The translations under genes and the position numbers were made by a program. Source: DATMQA01 sp035566895 (lineage in GTDB: Bacteria > Verrucomicrobiota > Verrucomicrobiia > Limisphaerales > UBA8199). Taken from it: DNA of 16,566 nucleotides. Below the pieces are notes generated by a model. That model searched no databases. It saw nothing but the letters and a program-made list of their open reading frames with translations, and was not told the DNA's origin. Below are positions 7,258 to 12,890 of this stretch, one piece after another (positions within the stretch are counted from its first letter, which is position 1; every line of letters starts with the position of its first letter). The DNA lies in assembly GCA_035566895.1 (NCBI GenBank), contig DATMQA010000092.1, positions 1 through 16,566 on the forward strand. Reading direction: 5' to 3'.

Positions 7258-8931
7258 TCATTTGCCACCCGCCACCGCCCGGTTCAGCGCGCTGACCACC
7301 GCGCGTACTGACGCCAGCTCGATGTTCGTGTCGACCCCCGCGCCCCAGCGGGTCTGACCGTCCACGCCTTTGAGCTGGATGTAGGCGATCGCCGCCGCCT
7401 CCTCGCCCGCGCTCAAGGCGTGTTCGCTGTAGTTCGCGATTTCGAATCGCGGGATCCCCAGCGTGCTGAATCCGTGGACCAGCGCCGCCAGAGGTCCGTT
7501 GCCCTGACCGGAAAACTCGACCGGTTTGCCTTCCCGCAACAAGCGCGCCTGGCAGCGGACGGTACCGTTGCGGCTCTCGGTTTCGAAAGCGCCCAATTGC
7601 CAGGGTGAGGTGCGCTCGATGTATTCGCGCCAGAACATCGCCTTCAATTCCGCGCCGCTGACTTCGCGCCCGAGCCGGTCCACTTCGTCGTTCGCAATCG
7701 GGCCAAACTCACGCTGCATGTCCTTGGGCAGCACGATGCCGAACTCGTTCTCGAGGAGGTAGGCGACGCCGCCTTTGCCCGATTGGCTGTTGACCCGGAT
7801 GACCTCGCGGTATTCACGCCCGATGTCCCGCGGGTCGATGGTCAGATAGGGCACGTCCCAATGCTGGTGCCCGCCGTTTTTTGCCCACTCCGTGAGGCCC
7901 TTCTTGATCGCGTCCTGGTGCGAGCCGCTGAAAGCGGTGAAGACCAACTCCCCGGCGTACGGGTGGCGCGCTGGCACGGTCATGCCGGTGCAGCGCTCGT
8001 AAACCTCGATCAGCGCGTTGAGATTCGTGAAATCCAGCTTCGGGTCGATGCCGTGCATGTAGAGATTGAGCGCCACCGTCACGATATCGAGATTGCCGGT
8101 GCGTTCGCCGTTGCCGAACAGCGTGCCTTCGACACGGTCAGCGCCGGCCAGCAAGCCCAATTCGGTCGCGGCCACGCCTGTGCAGCGGTCATTGTGCGTG
8201 TGGAGGCTGACAATGAGCGAATCGCGGCTCCTGATGTTTGTGCAAATCCACTCGATTTGGTCCGCATACACGTTGGGGGTCGCCACTTCGACGGTGTCCG
8301 GGAGGTTAAGGATCATCTTGCGCAGCGGGGTTGGTTGCCAGACGTCCATCACCGCTTCGGAAACTTCTTTGGCGAACTCGACTTCGGTCGCGCTGAAACT
8401 TTCGGGCGAGTATTGGAGCATGACCTGGGTGTCCTTCAGCAGCGGCAAACGTTCCTGGATCAATTTGGCGCCTTTGACGGCGACCGCCAGGATTTGGTCC
8501 TTGGTCATGCCAAAGACAACCCGGCGCTGGGCTGGGGAGGTGGAATTGTAAAGGTGAATGATAGCCTTGCGCGCGCCGACGAGCGATTGGAACGTGCGCT
8601 CGATGAGGTCCTCGCGTGCTTGCACAAGGACCTGGAGCCAGACGTCTTCGGGGGCGCGATGCTCCTCAATCAGCCGGCGGTTGAAAGTGAACTCGGTATT
8701 CGAGGCGGAAGGAAAACCCACCTCGATCTCCTTGAAGCCGCATTTGACCAGCGTCTGGAACAACTCAAGCTTCTGGCTGACGTTCATCGGGACCGCGAGC
8801 GCCTGGTTCCCATCGCGCAAGTCCACGCTGCACCAGAGCGGCGCCTGGGTCATCGTCCGATTGGGCCACTGGCGCTGGTCAAGTTGGACCGGGGGGAAGG
8901 GCCGGTATTTTTGTGACGGTTCTTTGAGCAT
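7258..8931 (-). CDS. leuA: 2-isopropylmalate synthase
   Basis: 557 residues from ATG at 8931. It condenses 2-oxoisovalerate with acetyl-CoA to 2-isopropylmalate, the first committed step of leucine synthesis, in the cytoplasm. The catalytic DRE-TIM barrel has SVDLRDGNQAL (Arg39, metal-binding Asp40), EVGFPSAS, VSLHTHNDRCTG (His244 and His246 metal ligands) and GTLFGNGERTGNLD. A linker region includes RHPYAGELVFTAFSGSHQDAI. The C-terminal LeuA regulatory domain (about 435-552) suggests leucine feedback inhibition. Length and the KYRPFPPVQLDQRQWPN opening match the long, actinobacterial/yeast-like form (LeuA type 2). A leucine leader peptide and terminator lie at 8971-9092, so expression is probably controlled by charged tRNA-Leu. 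There is no obvious Shine-Dalgarno before the ATG. No other leu genes are in the window. Confidence 0.97.
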   Translation of the reverse strand: MLKEPSQKYRPFPPVQLDQRQWPNRTMTQAPLWCSVDLRDGNQALAVPMNVSQKLELFQTLVKCGFKEIEVGFPSASNTEFTFNRRLIEEHRAPEDVWLQVLVQAREDLIERTFQSLVGARKAIIHLYNSTSPAQRRVVFGMTKDQILAVAVKGAKLIQERLPLLKDTQVMLQYSPESFSATEVEFAKEVSEAVMDVWQPTPLRKMILNLPDTVEVATPNVYADQIEWICTNIRSRDSLIVSLHTHNDRCTGVAATELGLLAGADRVEGTLFGNGERTGNLDIVTVALNLYMHGIDPKLDFTNLNALIEVYERCTGMTVPARHPYAGELVFTAFSGSHQDAIKKGLTEWAKNGGHQHWDVPYLTIDPRDIGREYREVIRVNSQSGKGGVAYLLENEFGIVLPKDMQREFGPIANDEVDRLGREVSGAELKAMFWREYIERTSPWQLGAFETESRNGTVRCQARLLREGKPVEFSGQGNGPLAALVHGFSTLGIPRFEIANYSEHALSAGEEAAAIAYIQLKGVDGQTRWGAGVDTNIELASVRAVVSALNRAVAGGK

Positions 8932-8970
8932 ATTTAGTCGTTGTTGGCGCCGGCTGGGCGGTTGGGCAAC

Positions 8971-9002
8971 AAAAAACCCACCGCCAGGCTCGGCAGTGGG
9001 TT
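8971..9002 (-). terminator. Rho-independent attenuator terminator of leuA
   Basis: On the minus strand AACCCACTGCC (9002-8992) pairs with GGCGGTGGGTT (8985-8975) over 11 bp with a single T·G wobble. The loop is GAGCCT, and six T (8976-8971) follow directly. It lies 21 bases after the leader-peptide stop and 39 bases before the leuA ATG. That position fits a terminator that acts before the structural gene. Confidence 0.93.
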
Positions 9003-9039
9003 CAGTAAATTCTTGTGAAGACTTTAGAACCCGCCTGCC
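8992..9039 (-). promoter_or_regulatory. Antiterminator pairing of the leuA attenuator
   Basis: The 3' end of the leader-peptide coding region, GGCAGGCGGGTTC (9039-9027), can pair with GAACCCACTGCC (9003-8992), the 5' arm of the terminator. This gives two perfect blocks, GGGTTC:GAACCC and GGCAG:CTGCC, separated by GC opposite A. It excludes the terminator. Upstream, GTGCTGC…GCAGCAC around the second CTG run forms a third stem that competes with it. A ribosome stalled on the Leu codons would free 9039-9027 and so favour read-through. Confidence 0.85.
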
Positions 9040-9092
9040 GTGCTGCGCAGCAGCAGCACGTTCGATAGCAGCAGATCCAGATTCTGTTTCAC
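9024..9092 (-). CDS. leuL: Leucine leader peptide of leuA
   Basis: Twenty-two codons, GTG at 9092 to TAA at 9024, beginning MKQNLDLLLSNVLLL and ending RSTAGGF. Seven of the 22 codons are Leu, in two runs of three (CTG CTG CTA and CTG CTG CTG) plus a single CTG before the first run. The reading frame has a stop four codons upstream of the GTG, so the start is fixed. No well-spaced Shine-Dalgarno is present: GAAGG lies right at the GTG. The candidate promoter would start transcription at about the GTG, so leaderless translation is possible. Its role is to sense charged tRNA-Leu by ribosome stalling; the peptide itself need not be functional. The symbol follows the usual name for leu leader peptides. 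Confidence 0.87.
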   Translation of the reverse strand: MKQNLDLLLSNVLLLRSTAGGF

Positions 9093-9099
9093 GCCTTCA

Positions 9100-9128
9100 A
9101 ATTAACAGGACGGTTCAGCGCCGGTCAA
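9100..9128 (-). promoter_or_regulatory. Candidate leuA-leader promoter
   Basis: On the minus strand TTGACC (9128-9123) matches the -35 consensus at five of six bases. After a 17-base spacer, TTAATT (9105-9100) is a weak -10 (three of six). Transcription would begin near 9093, next to the leader-peptide GTG at 9092, which would explain the missing ribosome-binding site. Verrucomicrobial promoters are poorly known, so this is tentative. Confidence 0.4.
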
Positions 9129-9144
9129 ATAGTATTTTTAACCA

Positions 9145-9255
9145 CGAATGAACACGAATGGACACGAACTCAACGGGGAAAATTCACCATATGTTGAACG
9201 GAAGTACGTTTGCTGTTCCCATTGTTTCTTCTTCGTGTCCATTTGTGTCCATTCG
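9145..9255. repeat. Imperfect 24-bp inverted repeat of CGAATG-ACACGAA type
   Basis: Arm one (9145-9168, opening CGAATGAACACGAATGG) and arm two (9232-9255, opening TTCGTGTCCATTTGTG) are reverse complements at 22 of 24 positions, with a 63-base middle. Each arm is itself a tandem of ACACGAATG-like words. The element lies between the divergent leuA leader and the membrane-protein gene. No gene was found between 9093 and 9298; this repeat and the leuA promoter are what the stretch holds. It may be a small non-autonomous element or two copies of a dispersed repeat in opposite orientation. Confidence 0.75.
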
Positions 9256-9298
9256 GAGTTGCGTTGAGCCGCTGCGACGAAGACACTCCCGCGACTTC

Positions 9299-9667
9299 AT
9301 GCTTTGGAAACGCAAGATTAGCGGCGGGTTTCTGGCAGTGGTGGGCTACATGCTTTCTCCACTGTCCTGGTGGAATGATGCCTTTGTGAATTTGCCGCTG
9401 GCGCTGGCGTTCGCCTGGGTGGTGAGCCTGTTTTACGAACCTGCATTCAAGCCAGCCGTCGTACTCGGCTACTGGCTGACCAATATTATCGGGTTCATCT
9501 TGCTACACAAAGGCGGGCAACAGATGTTGACGAAAGATCCGAAAGGATACTCCCGGCGCGATTTGATGAGAGATGTGGGCATCTCATTGCTCTACACGGC
9601 CCTCATTGTGATTCTGCTCAAGCTCGGCGTTCTCAAGCCGCTGCAGGATTATTTCCCGAGGAAGTGA
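9299..9667 (+). CDS. Small conserved integral membrane protein, function unknown
   Basis: 122 residues from ATG at 9299, beginning MLWKRKISGGF. The frame is open back to 9158, but that part reads through the inverted repeat and is not protein-like. Hydrophobic segments lie at about residues 11-24, 31-47, 53-69 and 93-110. Between the last two is a basic loop with KDPKGYSRRDLMRDV, and the tail is KPLQDYFPRK. Charge distribution suggests three or four membrane passes. I do not recognise a named family. It is the only plus-strand gene between leuA and lysC, and it ends nine bases before the lysC stop (convergent). Confidence 0.75.
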   Translation: MLWKRKISGGFLAVVGYMLSPLSWWNDAFVNLPLALAFAWVVSLFYEPAFKPAVVLGYWLTNIIGFILLHKGGQQMLTKDPKGYSRRDLMRDVGISLLYTALIVILLKLGVLKPLQDYFPRK

Positions 9668-9676
9668 AACTCCGCG

Positions 9677-10894
9677 TCAGCCCAAGAACGCGGCATGAAC
9701 CGCGCGCATGGCCTGCTCGCCTTTGGCCAGGTCGATGACGACGGAAATCTTAATCTCGCTCGTGGAGATCATTTCGATGTTGATGCCCTGGGTGGCGAGG
9801 GTGTCGAACATTTTGCCGGCCACGCCGCTGTGGCTCTTCATTCCCACGCCCACAATGGAGAGCTTGGCGATGTTTTCCGTGGCGATAACCTTGCCGAAAC
9901 CGACCTCTTGTTTCAGGCCGTCAATGACCTTTTGTGCCTTCAGCAGTTCAGGCTTATCCACGGTAAAAGAAAGATCGGTGAACCTTTCGCCTGTGCCATG
10001 ACTGATATTCTGCACGATCATATCGACGTTGATATTGGCGTCGCCGATGGCTTTGAGGATCCGGGCGGCCACACCGGGCTTATCCGGGACGGCCACCAGG
10101 GTGACCTTGGCCTGGTTCTTGTCGAGCGAGACGCCGCGCACGACGACGTCTTCCATGTTTCTGGTTTCTTCTTTCACAATGGTTCCTGGATGTTCGTTGA
10201 GGCTGGAGCGGACTTCAAAGATCACTTCAAACTTTTTTGCGAATTCCACCGAGCGTGATTGCATGACTTTGGCGCCGAGACTGGCCAACTCGAGCATTTC
10301 GTCGTAGGAAATCTCGTCGAGTTTTTTGGCGCCCGGCACAATGCGCGGGTCGGCAGTGTAAACGCCGTCCACATCGGTGTAAATCTGGCACAGGTCGGCT
10401 TTGACCGCCGCGGCGAGGGCAATGGCGGTCAGGTCCGAACCGCCGCGCCCGAGGGTGGTAATCTGGCCCTCGATGGTCTGGCCCTGAAACCCGGCGACAA
10501 TCACGACCTGGCCGTCATTCAGCAAGTCATGAATCTTTTTCGGGGTGATATTCTGAATTTTGGCTTTGGTATGAACCCCATCGGTGACGATGCCGGCCTG
10601 GGCGCCGGTGAGTGAAACCGCGGGAACACCCAACGAGTGCAGCGCGATGGCCGTCAGAGCGATCGTGGTCTGCTCGCCGGTAGCCAGCAGGACGTCCATC
10701 TCGCGTTCGTTGGGCAGAGGCATGAGGTCCTTGGCCAGCTTGATGAGATTGTCGGTCACGCCGCTCATGGCGGAGACCACGACGACGATTTGGTCGCCCT
10801 GGGCGCGGTATTTGGCGACCCGAGAAGCGACGTTTTTGATGCGCTCGGTGTTGGCGACCGACGTGCCGCCGTATTTCTGGACGATCAAAGCCAT
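9677..10894 (-). CDS. lysC: Aspartate kinase (monofunctional, two ACT domains)
   Basis: 405 residues from ATG at 10894. It phosphorylates L-aspartate, the first step to lysine, threonine, methionine and diaminopimelate. Family signatures: VQKYGGTSV (6-13), SAMSGVTD (41-48), LLATGEQ, and TLGRGGSDLTA (147-157). The C-terminal half carries two ACT domains (about 265-335 and 342-405; VPDKPGVAARIL and GVAGKMFDTLA), the usual site for lysine and/or threonine feedback. Length is typical of the Bacillus/Corynebacterium-like form. An internal ATG (Met247 at 10156) after purine-rich AAAGAAGAAACC lies where such enzymes start a separate beta subunit. It follows homoserine dehydrogenase by 50 bases, so the two are probably co-transcribed. 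No lysine riboswitch was seen upstream. Confidence 0.97.
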   Translation of the reverse strand: MALIVQKYGGTSVANTERIKNVASRVAKYRAQGDQIVVVVSAMSGVTDNLIKLAKDLMPLPNEREMDVLLATGEQTTIALTAIALHSLGVPAVSLTGAQAGIVTDGVHTKAKIQNITPKKIHDLLNDGQVVIVAGFQGQTIEGQITTLGRGGSDLTAIALAAAVKADLCQIYTDVDGVYTADPRIVPGAKKLDEISYDEMLELASLGAKVMQSRSVEFAKKFEVIFEVRSSLNEHPGTIVKEETRNMEDVVVRGVSLDKNQAKVTLVAVPDKPGVAARILKAIGDANINVDMIVQNISHGTGERFTDLSFTVDKPELLKAQKVIDGLKQEVGFGKVIATENIAKLSIVGVGMKSHSGVAGKMFDTLATQGINIEMISTSEIKISVVIDLAKGEQAMRAVHAAFLG

Positions 10895-10944
10895 GCGAAG
10901 AAAAGGGGTGAGGGAGTGGCGGGGTCGTGGGGCATCGGAGCAAG

Positions 10945-12303
10945 TCAGTTGAAATTCTCCACTCGGATGATGACGGGTTGGCCGCGGACGACGGACAGAG
11001 CGCCGACGGTCTTGAGCGCCTTCGAGACCGTGCCGTTGGGAGCATCGTGCAGCATAAAAATCAAAGGCACGCTTGCTCCTTCATGGCCTTCGGGCTGGAT
11101 GACCGAGGAAATCCCAATTTTGGAATCGCCGAAAATCCTGGCGATTTTTGCCAGAGTGCCGGGCACATCGACGACACTTAACCGGACAAAGTAACGCGAG
11201 ACGACCTCACCCAGGGGCAGGACCGAGCCGTTGGTTTCATGAGGGACGAACGGTGGCAGGCGGTGCTTGGTTCCGAACTTCAAATCCAGGGCGGCATCCG
11301 CCAGGTCGCTGAGCACGGCGCTGGCCGTGGCGTCCTTGCCCGCGCCGCGTCCATAGAACAGCGTGTCACCGACGACATCGCCGCGGACGAACACGGCATT
11401 GAAGACATGGTTGACGCTCGCCAGCACGTGTTCATTCGGTATGAGGGCGGGATAAACAGAAACCTGGACGCGCCGGCGGGGGGAATCTTTGCTCTTTGAT
11501 TTTGGATTTTTGAGTTTGGAAACGCCTCGGCCATCGTGCAGTTGTTTGATTACTCCCAGCAGCTTGATGGTATAATCCAGTTGGCCGGCGAACTTGATGT
11601 CCAGCGCGCTGATATGCCGAATGCCCTCGACGTAAATGTCTTTGGGTTTAACCCAGAACCCGTGCGCCAGCGAGGCCAGGATCCCGATTTTGTGCTGGGC
11701 GTCGAAGCCATCAACGTCGAGGGAGGGTTCGGCCTCGGCATAGCCCTGGGCCTGGGCGTCTTTGAGCATGTCGGCGAAATCGGCCCCTTCCAGTTTCATC
11801 CGGGTGAGGATGTAATTGCAGGTGCCGTTGACGATGCCGTAGAGGTGCGTGATCCGATTGCCGACGAAACCCTCACGGAGCGCTTTGATGATGGGAATAC
11901 CGCCGCAGACGCTGGCTTCGTAATAGAGATTGGTGCGATGCCTTTTTGCGGCGGCGAAGAGTTCTTCTCCGTGAGCGGAGAGGAGAGCCTTGTTGGCGGT
12001 GATGACAGGTTTGCCGAGGTTCAGCGCGGTCAGGATCATGGTGCGGGCCAGGGAGGTGCCGCCGACCAGTTCGGTGACCAGATGAACCTGCGGGTCATTG
12101 ACGACGCTCTGCCAATCAGTGGTCATCAGGGACTCGGGAATGGCGTAGGGGCGCGGTTCGTCGAAGGCTTTGACCGCAACCTTGCGGACATTGACCCGGA
12201 CGCCGATGCGGGACGCCATCAGCCCGCCGTTGAGCCGGAGGGCGTGGAACGCACCACTGCCGACCGTCCCGCCGCCGAGCATACCGAGGTTGACCTGCTG
12301 CAT
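10945..12303 (-). CDS. hom: Homoserine dehydrogenase with ACT domain
   Basis: 452 residues from ATG at 12303, beginning MQQVNLGMLGGGTVGSG. The frame is open to 12435, but that extension lacks homology character and overlaps the divergent antitoxin. The enzyme reduces aspartate semialdehyde to homoserine with NAD(P)H, feeding threonine and methionine synthesis. Seen: Rossmann GGGTVG (10-15), TANKALLS with the catalytic Lys, YYEASVCGGIPII, GIVNGTCNYILT, and AEAEPSLDVDGFDAQHKI for substrate binding. The C-terminal ACT domain (about 370-448; VVDVPGTLAKIARIFG) suggests feedback by threonine. An unusual lysine-rich insert (about 260-278) replaces a short turn before VQVSVYPALIP and reads like translated intergenic repeat. 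First gene of a probable hom-lysC operon. No threonine leader peptide was found in the 117 bases upstream. Confidence 0.96.
   Translation of the reverse strand: MQQVNLGMLGGGTVGSGAFHALRLNGGLMASRIGVRVNVRKVAVKAFDEPRPYAIPESLMTTDWQSVVNDPQVHLVTELVGGTSLARTMILTALNLGKPVITANKALLSAHGEELFAAAKRHRTNLYYEASVCGGIPIIKALREGFVGNRITHLYGIVNGTCNYILTRMKLEGADFADMLKDAQAQGYAEAEPSLDVDGFDAQHKIGILASLAHGFWVKPKDIYVEGIRHISALDIKFAGQLDYTIKLLGVIKQLHDGRGVSKLKNPKSKSKDSPRRRVQVSVYPALIPNEHVLASVNHVFNAVFVRGDVVGDTLFYGRGAGKDATASAVLSDLADAALDLKFGTKHRLPPFVPHETNGSVLPLGEVVSRYFVRLSVVDVPGTLAKIARIFGDSKIGISSVIQPEGHEGASVPLIFMLHDAPNGTVSKALKTVGALSVVRGQPVIIRVENFN
11470..11526 (-). repeat. Repeat-like insert within homoserine dehydrogenase
   Basis: On the minus strand the segment contains ACTCAAAAATCCAAAATC followed by AAAGAGCAAAGATTC. 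It is A-rich, unlike the surrounding GC-rich coding DNA, and built from AAAATCC/AAAATC words like those between genes elsewhere. It encodes about 19 residues (GVSKLKNPKSKSKDSPRRR) where homoserine dehydrogenases normally have a turn of a few residues. It keeps the reading frame. Confidence 0.6.
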
Positions 12304-12420
12304 AATGGGCGCAGAGAATGCCGGGAAGCGGGCGAGCGGACAATGATTTTTTGGAGAATTCCCTGTTAATTGCCGGTTTCTTGCTTGAAAAAGCCGCCGA
12401 AACTCGCGATGCTTGTGATA

Positions 12421-12621
12421 ATGAGCAAGGTTCAAGAAATTGAGGCTGAATTGCAGAAGCTTTCGCCCAAAGAGATTCTGCAGGTTCGTGACTGGCTTGA
12501 AAATTTTCTCGAGGACCAGCTCGAGTTTACGGAAGAATTCGAGGCCAAAATCCAGCAGTCCGAGGGCGATATGGCTGCGAGCACTCCCTCTCGAACTCGC
12601 CGTTCCACGGCGCGCCGGTGA
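12421..12621 (+). CDS. Putative antitoxin of a type II toxin-antitoxin pair
   Basis: 66 residues from ATG at 12421 (MSKVQEIEAELQKLSPKEIL…). In-frame starts at 12370 and 12409 are possible but add no family-like sequence. It is a small acidic helical protein (QVRDWLENFLEDQLEFTEEFEAKIQQSE) with a basic tail (RTRRSTARR). The first part resembles short antitoxins that pair with RelE/ParE toxins. No classical DNA-binding fold is obvious. It overlaps the toxin start by four bases (GTGA at 12618-12621), which supports translational coupling. The gene is divergent from hom, with 117 bases between the starts. Confidence 0.78.
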   Translation: MSKVQEIEAELQKLSPKEILQVRDWLENFLEDQLEFTEEFEAKIQQSEGDMAASTPSRTRRSTARR

Positions 12622-12881
12622 GCGCGGCGCTTCAGATCTATTACCAGACGTTCGATGCGGATTTCTTCCGCCTGCCGACCGCAGTCCAGGAACGGATCAC
12701 AGCGAAGATTGACCAGATGGGACTCCAGCTTGATCGCTTTCCGCACTATCGGCTGACGGGGAGTAATCGTTATCGGCTCCGGGTTGGTGATTATCGGGTT
12801 ATCTATACTTTTGATGCGAGCCTTGGCAGACTTCACCTTCTCGCAGTAGGACACCGCCGCGAGGTTTACCGCGAGAAGTGA
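12618..12881 (+). CDS. RelE/ParE-superfamily toxin
   Basis: 87 residues from GTG at 12618, overlapping the antitoxin stop. The fold signature is clear: N-terminal strand (LQIYYQTFDADFFRLP), two helices (TAVQERITAKIDQMGLQL), HYRLTGSNRYRLRVGDYRVIYTFD, and the final strand LHLLAVGHRREVYR. The central RLRVGDYRVIY and C-terminal GHRREVY are typical of RelE-type ribosome-dependent mRNA interferases. ParE-type gyrase inhibition is the alternative, as sequence alone does not separate them well. Length is normal and no residue looks missing, so the pair appears intact. Its stop is nine bases before the aminopeptidase ATG, so transcription from the pair may run on into that gene. Confidence 0.92.
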   Translation: MSAALQIYYQTFDADFFRLPTAVQERITAKIDQMGLQLDRFPHYRLTGSNRYRLRVGDYRVIYTFDASLGRLHLLAVGHRREVYREK

Positions 12882-12890
12882 CGCAAAGAA

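Noticed and set aside
7783..8916. 377-codon plus-strand open frame opposite leuA
   Set aside because: Shadow frame in GC-rich coding DNA. leuA carries all catalytic motifs on the other strand.
8932..9100. T-box riboswitch before leuA
   Set aside because: No T-box sequence (TGGNACCGCG type) or specifier stem was found. The Leu-rich leader frame and paired stems explain the region as a ribosome-mediated attenuator.
9158..9298. N-terminal extension of the small membrane protein
   Set aside because: It reads through the 24-bp inverted repeat; hydrophobic protein-like sequence begins only after the ATG at 9299.
11536..12369. 277-codon plus-strand open frame opposite homoserine dehydrogenase
   Set aside because: Shadow of hom; no domain, and its start lies within the hom coding region.
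12304..12435. 44-residue N-terminal extension of homoserine dehydrogenase
   Set aside because: The Rossmann domain begins at once after the ATG at 12303. The extension overlaps the divergent antitoxin start and has no conserved character.
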